Origin: Pseudomonas monsensis
Lineage (GTDB): Bacteria > Pseudomonadota > Gammaproteobacteria > Pseudomonadales > Pseudomonadaceae
Assembly: GCF_014268495.2 (NCBI RefSeq)
Contig: NZ_CP077087.1
Location: forward strand, 3,227,501 to 3,291,500
Direction of reading: 5' to 3'
Length of the DNA: 64,000 bases
Part shown: piece by piece, positions 27,521 through 35,008 of the stretch
How positions within the stretch are numbered: position 1 is the first letter of the stretch
Layout: every line of letters begins with the position of its first letter
Program-made: the position numbers and the translations under genes
The notes under the pieces: generated by a model
What the model was told of the DNA's origin: nothing
What the model saw: only the letters and a program-made list of their open reading frames with translations
Database searches by the model: none

Positions 27521-27679
27521 GGGCAAGGCTCCACAGAGGGTTATGTTTCACTATGAACACCACAGGGTGAAATTTTATTCATTGCTTTGTCAGTGACTGT
27601 TCAAGGCAGGCACAAATTCAAGCGCTATGCTCGTCCGCGTCTGCCGTCGATCCGAAGTTTGACCGTCAGGAGAATTGCC

Positions 27680-28453
27680 ATGAACGATCAGGTCCATCAC
27701 TCAGCCGCCGCCGGCTATAAAACCGCTGCCGAGACCTACGTCAAAGGACGGCCGGATTATCCGCCGCAAGTCAGTCAATGGTTGAGCGAGACGCTGGGCC
27801 TGGACCGGTACCAAACGGTGATCGACCTGGGCGCTGGCACCGGCAAGTTTACCGGTCGGCTGGTGGCGACGGGCGCGCAAGTGATTGCGGTAGAACCGGT
27901 GGCGCAGATGCTGGAAAAACTCTCGGAAGCCTGGCCACAGGTATTGGCGGTGAGTGGCACAGCGACCGATTTGCCGTTGCCAGACGCTTGCGTGGATGTG
28001 GTGGTCTGCGCGCAGGCGTTTCACTGGTTCGCCAGTGCCGAGGCGCTGACGGAAATCGCCCGGGTTCTCAAACCTGGCGGCAAGTTAGGGCTGATCTGGA
28101 ATTTGCGCGACACGCAAGTCAGTTGGGTGCCCAAGCTTGATGCGATCGTCAACGCACTCGAAGGCGATACACCGCGCTATTACACCGGCGCCTGGCGCAA
28201 GGCGTTTCCACATCCGGTGTTCGGGGCGCTGCAACTGCAGCAGTTTCACCATGGTCATACCGGATCGCCGGAAGACGTGATTGTCAATCGCGTGCGCTCG
28301 ACCAGTTTCATTGCTGCGCTGCCGGACGCCCAACGGGCAAAAGTCGATGAACAGGTCCGTGCGTTGATCGCTTCGGAACCGCAACTGCGCAACAAGGATG
28401 TGGTGACGGTGCCTTACGAAACCGCGGCGTTCGTGGCGGTAAAACAAAAATAA
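27680..28453 (+). CDS. class I SAM-dependent methyltransferase
   Basis: 257 residues. SAM-binding motif I is VIDLGAGTGKFTGRLVATGA, followed by the acidic end of strand 2 (VIAVEPVAQM) and a post-motif segment (VVVCAQAFHWFASAEALTEI). It belongs to the Methyltransf_11/25 type with a C-terminal cap. The substrate is not predictable. The start has AGGAG about nine bases upstream. It is a single gene, divergent from the TPR/sigma operon. Confidence 0.88.
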   Translation: MNDQVHHSAAAGYKTAAETYVKGRPDYPPQVSQWLSETLGLDRYQTVIDLGAGTGKFTGRLVATGAQVIAVEPVAQMLEKLSEAWPQVLAVSGTATDLPLPDACVDVVVCAQAFHWFASAEALTEIARVLKPGGKLGLIWNLRDTQVSWVPKLDAIVNALEGDTPRYYTGAWRKAFPHPVFGALQLQQFHHGHTGSPEDVIVNRVRSTSFIAALPDAQRAKVDEQVRALIASEPQLRNKDVVTVPYETAAFVAVKQK

Positions 28454-28571
28454 GTGCGCCCGATCTCCTGCACTGGCATTCGCTCGGGAAGGTGGGGGCA
28501 TCCGCAGGATTAACACTTCTATCACGAGTGCAAACTGCAAATAATCCAAGCCCTTGATTGGCCCCTGGCAC

Positions 28572-28598
28572 GCCAGGAGACAATTATCGTCTCCTGGC
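28572..28598. terminator. hairpin between convergent genes, possible terminator
   Basis: Perfect 10-bp stem GCCAGGAGAC/GTCTCCTGGC with a seven-base AT-rich loop. There is no T-run on either strand, so termination is uncertain. Confidence 0.35.
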
Positions 28599-28646
28599 CT
28601 CAAGCGGGGACCGCTACAGAACCTCTATACAGCGGTGAAGACTGAG

Positions 28647-29084
28647 TCAGTTAAAACTGAAGACGCCATTGGTGATATTGACTGACTTAGCGTTACCTTT
28701 GCCCTCGAACAATACGGTTCCTTCCAATCGTTTATCGCCAGTCGATGGCACAACTGTCAGCGTCATCTGGCCTGAAACAGATACATAAGCCTCAGCCTGG
28801 TTGCCCTCACGAACGAGGCTATAAACTGCTCGAACCTTGCCATCTGCGATCATCGGATAAGTTCCGGCTTCCACGCCCTTATTGACGAACACACTCAGAT
28901 TTATGCTTTTTAATTGCGGGTCCACATCTGATTTGACGAGCTGGGTACTAAAACCTTGCCAATAATACCTCGACTCGTCACCTCGTTCGACGAGGTCCAT
29001 GGTATCGGTATCCGCGTTGTACAGAGGGCGCGCACCGCCGCTCACATCCGCAGAAAACTTATTCTCGGATTTTTGACTGGTCAT
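28647..29084 (-). CDS. small hypothetical beta-rich protein
   Basis: 145 residues starting MTSQKSENKFSADVSGGARP. No signal peptide or membrane segment. The body is beta-prone (SINLSVFVNKGVEAGTYPMI, AYVSVSGQMTLTVVPSTG) and ends in GNAKSVNITNGVFSFN. It resembles the 158-residue protein at 17442 in length and C-terminal pattern. The start has AGGAG upstream. A lux-box-like palindrome ends 83 bases upstream of the start, matching the arrangement at two other loci. Function unknown. Confidence 0.75.
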   Translation of the reverse strand: MTSQKSENKFSADVSGGARPLYNADTDTMDLVERGDESRYYWQGFSTQLVKSDVDPQLKSINLSVFVNKGVEAGTYPMIADGKVRAVYSLVREGNQAEAYVSVSGQMTLTVVPSTGDKRLEGTVLFEGKGNAKSVNITNGVFSFN

Positions 29085-29165
29085 CGTAATTGCTCCTGAT
29101 GCATGAACACTGTGGGAATGAATTCCCGGTGAGTGGTCAAACTACTGCATCAAGACGTAGTACAT

Positions 29166-29185
29166 AACTGTCAGAGTTGACAGGT
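29166..29185. promoter_or_regulatory. lux-box-like palindrome, site 3
   Basis: AACTGTCAGAGTTGACAGGT; core at 29168-29183 with perfect CTGTCA/TGACAG half-sites around GAGT, CT-N12-AG geometry. It lies upstream of the gene at 28647. Confidence 0.6.
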
Positions 29186-29228
29186 ACAAAACGGTTGACG
29201 AGAAACTGTACTAGAGAAAAGGCATCGC

Positions 29229-29260
29229 TCTCTGTAAGAGCGAGCCCTCGCGAAGGCCAT
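29229..29260 (+). repeat. degenerate single REP element
   Basis: CTGTAAGAGCGAGCCCTCGC followed by GAAGGC is a decayed version of the CTGTGGGAGCGAGC...CTCGCGAAGG arm seen elsewhere. No partner. Confidence 0.5.
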
Positions 29261-29284
29261 CGAATCAGCGCCGAGAAGTCCAGA

Positions 29285-29620
29285 TCAACTTGCTCGGGCC
29301 TGCCCAACCGATTGTCTGCGCTCCCTAATCCCGCGCACTACCAGATACAACAACGGCCCGACCGACACAAAAAACGCCGTCAACAGCAAGTACGGCAGCA
29401 CCGACCAGGCAGACTGTCCGCGAGTACGGGCATCCTTGATCATCCAGATCCCGGCCAACGTCGCCAGCAGATACAAATCAATCACCACCTGAGCGGTGTC
29501 AGGCCGTGACATCAGGCTGATGCCGAAATCGATCAGCGATTGTTCAGCCTGGAGCATCACCGAAACGGTGTAACCGGCAAAGGCGAGCAATGCCGTGAGG
29601 GGCAGGGCGATAGACAGCAT
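29285..29620 (-). CDS. DUF2834 family small membrane protein
   Basis: 111 residues with three hydrophobic segments. The pattern VVIDLYLLATLAGIWMIKDA, then LPYLLLTAFFVSVGPLLYLV and VRGI, fits DUF2834 membrane proteins of unknown function. The ATG at 29620 is chosen because AAGGA is eight bases before it; the longer in-frame reading upstream lacks support. It is divergent from the threonine dehydratase leader. Confidence 0.8.
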   Translation of the reverse strand: MLSIALPLTALLAFAGYTVSVMLQAEQSLIDFGISLMSRPDTAQVVIDLYLLATLAGIWMIKDARTRGQSAWSVLPYLLLTAFFVSVGPLLYLVVRGIRERRQSVGQARAS

Positions 29621-29683
29621 GTATTCGTTCCTTGAAGTGATGAGCTCAATCGCCAGACTATCGCCGCTGCGCAAAATTGGCCA

Positions 29684-29713
29684 TTGACTTGCCAGCAGCG
29701 CCCGGGCTAATTT
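29684..29713 (+). promoter_or_regulatory. sigma-70 promoter of the threonine dehydratase leader
   Basis: TTGACT (29684-29689), 18-base spacer, TAATTT (29708-29713). The predicted transcription start is at 29719-29721, essentially at the ATG of the leader peptide. Confidence 0.6.
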
Positions 29714-29720
29714 CCAGCCC

Positions 29721-29786
29721 ATGACTTCGACCGTACTGCGCTGCCAGCCAAGCATTATTACCGCCATTCCTTATTTGGCGGGCTAG
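29721..29786 (+). CDS. leader peptide of putative isoleucine attenuator
   Basis: A 21-codon reading frame, ATG to TAG, beginning MTSTVLRCQP and continuing SIITAIPYLAG. It contains tandem ATT ATT Ile codons (29754-29759), another Ile, and Thr, Val and Leu codons. No ribosome-binding site precedes it. The predicted transcript starts at or next to the ATG, so it may be translated from a leaderless message. The Ile pair stands just before segment 1 of the hairpin set described in the next entry. Position and codon content match classical amino-acid attenuator leaders such as those of ilv operons. Confidence 0.65.
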   Translation: MTSTVLRCQPSIITAIPYLAG

Positions 29787-29828
29787 CGCACGGCTGCAGC
29801 ACCCAACCCGCCCTAGAGGCGGGTTTTT
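29761..29828 (+). promoter_or_regulatory. attenuator with alternative hairpins upstream of threonine dehydratase
   Basis: Four segments can pair in exclusive ways: 1, CCGCC (29761-29765); 2, GGCGGG (29777-29782); 3, CCCGCC (29807-29812); 4, GGCGGG (29818-29823). Pairing 3:4 extends to AACCCGCC/GGCGGGTT (29805-29812, 29818-29825) followed by TTT, an intrinsic terminator. Pairing 2:3 is the antiterminator and 1:2 the protector. A ribosome stalled at the Ile codons 29754-29759 would cover segment 1 and free 2 to pair with 3. No other plus-strand gene upstream needs this terminator. Confidence 0.7.
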
Positions 29829-29915
29829 ACTTTCTGTCTCCAGGGTTTCAACAAGGCTCATGCAGGAGCTGCCGGCGGTAGCTCCTGCACAAGCCGGATG
29901 AGTCAGGAGACGATA

Positions 29916-30920
29916 ATGAGCGACCAGCAAGCCCTGCTAGAGCACTACGTGAAAAAGATCCTCGCCGCACCGGTGTACGACATTGCCGTGCGCACACCGT
30001 TGCAGGCGGCGCCGGCTTTGTCCGAAGCGCTGGGCAACCGCATCCTGCTCAAGCGTGAAGACCTGCAACCGACGTTCTCTTTCAAGATCCGCGGCGCCTA
30101 CAACAAACTGGTGCAGTTAAGTGATGAGCAGAAGGCGCGCGGGGTGATCACCGCGTCGGCGGGCAATCACGCCCAAGGTGTGGCGCTGGCGGCGCGTGAG
30201 TTGGGTATCGCCGCCACCATCGTCATGCCCTCGACAACACCTGAACTCAAGGTGCTGGGCGTGCGCAGTCGCGGTGCCGAAGCGCTGCTGCACGGCGAGA
30301 GTTTCCCCTTTGCCCTGGCCCACGCGTTGCAACTGGCCGAGCAGACCGGGCGTACCTTCGTTTCGCCGTTCGATGATCCGGACGTGATAGCCGGACAAGG
30401 CACCGTGGCAATGGAAATCCTTCGTCAGCATCAAGGCGAGCTGGACGCGATCTTCGTGCCGGTCGGCGGCGGCGGTTTGATCGCCGGGATCGCGGCATAC
30501 GTCAAATACCTGCGTCCGTCAGTGCGCATCATCGGCGTCGAATCTGAACACTCAGCATGTCTCAAGGCTGCGTTGGAAGCCGATCACCGTGTGGTGCTGC
30601 CCAGCGTTGGAACCTTCGCCGACGGCGTGGCCGTGGCGCAGATTGGCGAATACGGTTTTGAACTGTGCCGTTTCTGCGTGGACGAGGTGATCACTGTCAG
30701 TAACGACGACCTGTGTGCCGCAATCAAGAATATCTACGACGATACCCGCTCGATCACCGAACCTTCCGGCGCGTTGGCGGTTGCCGGGATCAAGCGCTAC
30801 GTGGCGCGCACCGGCGCTCGTGATCAGACCTTCGTTGCGATCGACTCGGGGGCCAATATCAATTTCGACAGCCTGCGCCACGTCGCCGAGCGCGCTGCTG
30901 CATGCAGCGTCCCGGCATAA
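29916..30920 (+). CDS. ilvA: threonine dehydratase, short form without regulatory domain
   Basis: 334 residues, fold-type II PLP enzyme. The PLP lysine is K57 (QPTFSFKIRGAYNK), with SAGNHAQGVALAA, the phosphate-binding loop GGGGLIAG and the C-terminal SGANINF. It deaminates threonine to 2-oxobutanoate, the first step to isoleucine. Sequence follows the catalytic half of biosynthetic IlvA but stops right after it, so the roughly 170-residue ACT-like domains that bind isoleucine and valine are missing. The ATG at 29916 has AGGAG six bases upstream; an ATG at 29898 is in frame but without a site. The upstream attenuator suggests that feedback is transcriptional. A catabolic role is possible. Confidence 0.88.
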   Translation: MSDQQALLEHYVKKILAAPVYDIAVRTPLQAAPALSEALGNRILLKREDLQPTFSFKIRGAYNKLVQLSDEQKARGVITASAGNHAQGVALAARELGIAATIVMPSTTPELKVLGVRSRGAEALLHGESFPFALAHALQLAEQTGRTFVSPFDDPDVIAGQGTVAMEILRQHQGELDAIFVPVGGGGLIAGIAAYVKYLRPSVRIIGVESEHSACLKAALEADHRVVLPSVGTFADGVAVAQIGEYGFELCRFCVDEVITVSNDDLCAAIKNIYDDTRSITEPSGALAVAGIKRYVARTGARDQTFVAIDSGANINFDSLRHVAERAAACSVPA

Positions 30921-30926
30921 GGGGGG

Positions 30927-31232
30927 TTACGGTAGCAACGGGCGCAGAAAGCTGCGCTCGTAACTGACGATGAATTTTTTCTCGACCAGATTGGCCACCA
31001 GCGCGGTGCTTTCCGCGTCGGTCAATGCGATATGCCGATAGCTTTCGTAATCCGCCAGCGACGGAAAACTGAACAGGCAATAGGCGATATTGCTCGCGCC
31101 CTCGGAGGGCAGGAAGTAGCCGTGGTGCGTGCCGCCCAATCGCTCGACAATGCCGAGCCAGGCTTTTGCGTACGCTTCGAACTCGGCCAACTGGTAAGGA
31201 TCGATGACATATCTGACATGGCAGGTAATCAC
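30927..31232 (-). CDS. NIPSNAP family protein
   Basis: 101 residues, starting with GTG at 31232 (GGAG eight bases upstream). ITCHVRYVIDPYQLAEFEAY, GGTHHGYFLPSEGASNIAY and the alpha/beta ferredoxin-like layout are typical of bacterial NIPSNAP proteins. Molecular role unknown. It converges with the threonine dehydratase gene, six bases apart. Confidence 0.85.
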   Translation of the reverse strand: MITCHVRYVIDPYQLAEFEAYAKAWLGIVERLGGTHHGYFLPSEGASNIAYCLFSFPSLADYESYRHIALTDAESTALVANLVEKKFIVSYERSFLRPLLP

Positions 31233-31253
31233 GCAGGACGCTCCTTGTTCCGG

Positions 31254-31739
31254 TTATTCCCGAAGAGCTGTGCCGACTTTATCCGACGCCGACCAGACGC
31301 GATAACGCACTTCGACGTCCGCCGGCGCGTAAACCACCACGGGCAGTTTGCTGTTGTAGCGCAGCATGAAACCATCGCCGACGACCGGCACGAACGCACG
31401 TTTCTTCTGGCTGCCGGGCGGGCAGGCCATCATCGTGCTCATCGGACCGATGACTTTTTCCAGACGATAGAAGGGATAACCCCAGCCTTCAAGATTCTTC
31501 TCATCCAGAACCCCGCCCAGGCGCTGGCGGTTGCAGTCGACCTCCAGGGTTTTGCCGGCAAGGATCTCGACCTGGAAGTTTTCTTCCTGATCCTGCTTCG
31601 GCAGGTAAATGACCTGACGGGTGAACCCGGCCTCGGCCTTGGGGTACGGCGCGACGTCTTCGAGTTTCGCTGCTTGGGCGGAGGTGGAAAGGCTGGCGAT
31701 GATCAGCCCGGCGGTCGCGTAAGTGCGTAAAGAACCCAT
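31254..31739 (-). CDS. eco: ecotin, periplasmic serine protease inhibitor
   Basis: 161 residues. The signal peptide ends TSAQA near residue 23. The mature part matches ecotin throughout: [54 protein letters not shown] and [20 protein letters not shown]. The reactive loop is [10 protein letters not shown], with the M103-M104 scissile pair and Cys106 probably bonded to Cys69. Ecotin dimers inhibit trypsin, chymotrypsin and elastase-like proteases, protecting against host or competitor enzymes. The ATG at 31739 has GGAGG five bases upstream; a longer in-frame N-terminus is not real. Confidence 0.95.
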   Translation of the reverse strand: MGSLRTYATAGLIIASLSTSAQAAKLEDVAPYPKAEAGFTRQVIYLPKQDQEENFQVEILAGKTLEVDCNRQRLGGVLDEKNLEGWGYPFYRLEKVIGPMSTMMACPPGSQKKRAFVPVVGDGFMLRYNSKLPVVVYAPADVEVRYRVWSASDKVGTALRE

Positions 31740-32107
31740 AGAAGCCTCCATGCGGGTGTAGGGTAGATAGCGGGCATTCTCACTGTCATCGGCGATGAAT
31801 GCAAACCGGCGTCGACGTGCAAATTGCGGTGCCCGTGGAGGCATTTCTTGCATTTTGCAATTGGCAAAATACTGGCCACGTCGCCAAGTGCTTGATTCTG
31901 CAAGGGTCGAAACGATCCGATGGAAGGCACGTTTTATGCGTCTTTACAGTGCGGCGCACCGGATTTGGGCGCCTACACTCCAATGGGCATTTCGCAGTAC
32001 CGCCGCGTGCCACACCCAGGGAAACAGCGGGGACACACCCGTGCAGGGTCAGCAACGGTCAGCGTGAATACTTGATTGGCATCTCACAGTAAGGAGAGGG
32101 TTTCGCC

Positions 32108-32377
32108 ATGTTTCTGTCTGCCTTGGAACTACGCAACATCATTGAAAGCAGTTTTCTGCCGAAACGCTGCCAGTGCACGCTGTCGCCGGACTTGTCGATG
32201 ACCGTCAAGGTGTTCGGCGATCACCAGACCGATCAGGTCGATTTGCTGGTGAGCGGCATTGATGCCAGCCACCTCAATGGCTGTCGCGAAATCAACGAAC
32301 TGATCGCCGGGCTGCGTTCGGATCTGAGCAAGCAAATTGCACCACATCACTACAGTCCACGATCCAGAGCCATCTAA
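32108..32377 (+). CDS. DUF1652 family protein
   Basis: 89 residues. The N-terminus MFLSALELRNIIESSFLPKR CQ and the body VKVFGDHQTDQVDLLVSGID fit DUF1652, a small family largely restricted to pseudomonads, of unknown function. GGAGAG is upstream of the start. The stop overlaps the stop of the convergent membrane-protein gene at 32374. The 254 bases before it, back to ecotin, contain no recognisable signal. Confidence 0.85.
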   Translation: MFLSALELRNIIESSFLPKRCQCTLSPDLSMTVKVFGDHQTDQVDLLVSGIDASHLNGCREINELIAGLRSDLSKQIAPHHYSPRSRAI

Positions 32378-32772
32378 CGCACCGTTTCACCCAGTTCGAC
32401 CGTCACGCGCCGGGCCTGCACGAAACCAAGGCCCAGCGCGAACTCGACCAGCACCGCGAGCAGAATCCCGGGGCCGGCATGGCCGTTGAGCCATTCAGTA
32501 AACCCCAGCACCGCCAAACCTAAACACCCAACGATGAACCCGTTGCTCAGCGCATTGCGCCCCAACGACGGCGGTGCCGTGCGCACCAGATAAAACATCA
32601 CTCCCAGCGCCGCAAACAGCACCGCACCGCGTCGCGCGACAAACCCGGCGCCTTCGGAATATTCAATACTCCAGGTCGCCAGCAGGATATCCGGGAAAAA
32701 GCCCCAGACCAGCGCCAGCAGAAAACACAAAGAGGAGGTGATGCTCGACAACGTGCGAAACGACAACTGCAT
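32374..32772 (-). CDS. small inner-membrane protein, function unknown
   Basis: 132 residues with four hydrophobic segments (SITSSLCFLLALVWGFFPDI; GAVLFAALGVMFYLVRTAPP; ALSNGFIVGCLGLAVLGFTE; PGILLAVLVEFALGLGFVQA). The ATG at 32772 is preferred because AAGGA precedes it by six bases. I do not recognise the family with confidence; it looks like a four-helix DUF4345-type protein. Confidence 0.78.
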   Translation of the reverse strand: MQLSFRTLSSITSSLCFLLALVWGFFPDILLATWSIEYSEGAGFVARRGAVLFAALGVMFYLVRTAPPSLGRNALSNGFIVGCLGLAVLGFTEWLNGHAGPGILLAVLVEFALGLGFVQARRVTVELGETVR

Positions 32773-32860
32773 GGCCAATCCTTGCGGCAGTGAGGAGGCC
32801 CCGAGCATAACCCTCGAAACACCCCACGCCTACCGCAAACCGGCAAATCAGACGTTTCTG

Positions 32861-33130
32861 TCAGTTCTGGAAGTTGCACGCGTCGGATAATTTCCGGTAG
32901 CTGATCTCCTCGGGCTTACCGGCGTTGTCAATGTACTTCATGTCTGCCGTAACCACTTTGCACAGCGGCGTTGACGGTTCGGTCAACGACACCACCTTGG
33001 CCACCTGCAGTGGCATGCCGTACTCATACGGCACGGCTTTGGAGGTGGCGGAGGTGTCATTGGCCTGGGCCAGCCCGGTAAACGCGGTGCAGGCGAGGGC
33101 GGCGGTGAGCAATAAAGGACGAATGTTCAT
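32861..33130 (-). CDS. DUF2790 family periplasmic protein
   Basis: 89 residues from MNIRPLLLTAALACTAFTGL, a signal peptide ending near LAQAND. The mature part (YEYGMPLQVAKVVSLTEPST, CKVVTADMKYIDNAGKPEEI, YRKLSDACNFQN) is typical of DUF2790, a small secreted family found mainly in Pseudomonas. The two cysteines could form a disulfide. A longer in-frame start at 33196 would hide the signal peptide and is rejected. Confidence 0.88.
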   Translation of the reverse strand: MNIRPLLLTAALACTAFTGLAQANDTSATSKAVPYEYGMPLQVAKVVSLTEPSTPLCKVVTADMKYIDNAGKPEEISYRKLSDACNFQN

Positions 33131-33625
33131 GAAAGGACTCCCGAGTGGCGGTTCTAGCGTTCGGCGCGATTCATCCGAACCTGCCGCACCGGGCAACAGC
33201 CAAAACGGCTGAAGGCGTGCGGTTCAGTAGAGTTTTCGACCACGGCGTTAAGGGATGGTTAACCGGGCTGAACGCCGGCTGTCAGGGAATGGGGTGGTTT
33301 TCTGCGGGACGCAGGGCGGATTCCTACAGCGGTGGTTGCCTTGTCTGCTTTCGGCGGTGGGAGCGGGGCGGTTATTGTCTGGTGCCGCTGCAAAATCAGT
33401 GGTTCGGGTTTGGTCACCTGAGAAAAGTTCATTGCATATGTGCCATCATTTGCCCCGCGCGGATCTCTTGGTCCGTGAAGTGCATTGCCGTGGCGGCTGT
33501 GTGCAGGACGCCTTCGGGCGAGCTGAGTTTGAACTGTTCTCGGTTGACCAAGCCTGTACACGGCCGCCTCCCACCGTTTGGTCACGGCTATGGCGGTTAC
33601 CTTCTAATACAGTTGAGTAATCAAG
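33131..33625. other. 495-base intergenic region with structured 3' part
   Basis: I see no credible gene here; the reading frames have poor codon use and no ribosome-binding sites. The last 60 bases before the gene at 33626 can fold: CCGCC (33564-33568) pairs with GGCGG (33592-33596) around an ACCG/CGG inner stem. This may be a structured 5' leader of that gene. Confidence 0.4.
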
Positions 33626-33922
33626 ATGCCAATTATTAAACCGCTGCTAAATCGCTATCTACCCCTCAGCAGCAACGTCACTGAAACCCCGACGCTGATC
33701 ATCGACACCCAAGCCAACCCGAAAGACATCCTCGAAGCAGCCGTCCAGCGCGTCCGCGCTTCCGCCGACCTGCTCGAAACCCTGCATTGCCTGTGCTTCA
33801 AGCACGCCGACGTGCAGGACATCCCACACATCACCCATGCGCTTTACCTGCTGACACAGGATGGCAATGACTTGCTGCAGGTGGCACAGCAGCAGATGTT
33901 GAGTTGGAAGGCGCCGGTTTGA
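33626..33922 (+). CDS. small Pseudomonas-type protein (DUF6124/DUF3077-like)
   Basis: 98 residues. A short unstructured start is followed by three predicted helices (DILEAAVQRVRASADLLETL, VQDIPHITHALYLLTQDGND, LLQVAQQQMLSWK). The helical pattern resembles small pseudomonad families such as DUF6124, whose role is unknown. The ATG at 33626 follows a weak GAG. The upstream leader is unusually structured. Confidence 0.65.
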   Translation: MPIIKPLLNRYLPLSSNVTETPTLIIDTQANPKDILEAAVQRVRASADLLETLHCLCFKHADVQDIPHITHALYLLTQDGNDLLQVAQQQMLSWKAPV

Positions 33923-33934
33923 TGTGTTGAATGA

Positions 33935-33989
33935 AAACGGGAGTAGGACGGCGTTGAGTCTAACTCCACGCTATCTACTGCTCCCGTTT
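33935..33989. terminator. long hairpin between convergent genes
   Basis: AAACGGGAG (33935-33943) pairs with CTCCCGTTT (33981-33989). The stem ends in AAA and TTT on opposite sides, which would suit weak termination in both directions. Confidence 0.45.
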
Positions 33990-34025
33990 GTATGACTCTG
34001 GTACCATCGTTTTTGAATAAAACAA

Positions 34026-35000
34026 TCAACGACTAAGTTTGTCAGGAAAGAAAGAGAGAGGAGGGTGCGACGCAGCCCACTCTTGAGAAAACTTTTTGGC
34101 CGCTTCAATCTGTTCAGCTGTCATCTTCGCTTCAATTTTTGGTAGCTTACTCTCCACTCTTTCTTGTAAACCCCCACCGCCGTCTAGCTCCTTCAAGGTG
34201 TAAATGAGCGCATAACCTTTAACGACATCGAATGGAAATCCATACGTGTCTGGCTCATGAGCAAGATCAGAGCCGTAACCATAAACCGTTGTGGCGTAAC
34301 TTGCTAAAGCTGCTTGCTCATTCCAATGACGGAACCCTTCAATATCACCTTTTTCATAAAGAAGGGCTCCGTATTCCATCATGGAAGGCGGGTAACCACC
34401 CTCAGCTGAAGCTTTGAATAGGTTTTCAACAACTTCCGAGCGTTTCCATGGAAGGAAAAAACCGTCCCCCTGATGGTAGCTTCTAGCTAACAAATACTGT
34501 GAAATTTGGTGATTTTTTGCAGCTGCTTTTTCTAGCCAAGTTGTATCGAGTGTCAATTCATACATGATGTACATGGCTTCTGCATTTCCATCTTCGGCTT
34601 TAGGCTGAGCGATGCTAGATGCTTGATTCAACCAGTCTGATGGTTTCTTTTCTGTGGCGGGGCAGTCTTCTGATAATTTACACAAATCATTTTTTATTCG
34701 TCCAAGCTGGATCATTGCATAAAGATCCCCTTGGGTAGCTGCCATTTCATACCACTTTTTAGCTTCAGGATTCATATAGCTATTTTTTTGTCGCAATGAC
34801 TCAGCTAAATAATATTGTGCCTCATGGTCTCCAGCCTCTGCCGCTATTCTCAGTAGCGGGGTTGCAGAAACGGCTTTGAATTGATTGTAAAGAATTATTC
34901 CTTGTTGCTTTGCGTGCAACTGCTCAGCATTCAGTTCGGCGCTTGCTTGGTTGGCGCTGATGAGCAGTAGTGCGGCTGAAAATAATACTAAGAGGCGCAT
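34026..35000 (-). CDS. Sel1-repeat exported protein, probable T6SS immunity protein
   Basis: 324 residues from MRLLVLFSAALLLISANQAS, a signal peptide cut near QASA. Several Sel1/TPR-like helical repeats follow (GDHEAQYYLAESLRQKNSYM; WYEMAATQGDLYAMIQLGRI; AAKNHQISQYLLARSYHQGD; LFKASAEGGYPPSMMEYGAL). It starts directly after the effector gene; a TTG at 35012 overlaps that stop but would spoil the signal peptide. Sel1-type proteins are often encoded beside T6SS effectors as periplasmic immunity proteins. The position as last gene of vgrG-DUF4123-effector fits, but immunity is inferred. Its composition is AT-rich like the end of the effector gene. Confidence 0.82.
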   Translation of the reverse strand: MRLLVLFSAALLLISANQASAELNAEQLHAKQQGIILYNQFKAVSATPLLRIAAEAGDHEAQYYLAESLRQKNSYMNPEAKKWYEMAATQGDLYAMIQLGRIKNDLCKLSEDCPATEKKPSDWLNQASSIAQPKAEDGNAEAMYIMYELTLDTTWLEKAAAKNHQISQYLLARSYHQGDGFFLPWKRSEVVENLFKASAEGGYPPSMMEYGALLYEKGDIEGFRHWNEQAALASYATTVYGYGSDLAHEPDTYGFPFDVVKGYALIYTLKELDGGGGLQERVESKLPKIEAKMTAEQIEAAKKFSQEWAASHPPLSFFPDKLSR

Positions 35001-35008
35001 GTTTTTTC

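Noticed and set aside
33145..33639. 164-codon frame in the gap before 33626
   Set aside because: No ribosome-binding site, atypical codon use, and it runs into the start of the better-supported gene at 33626 in another frame.
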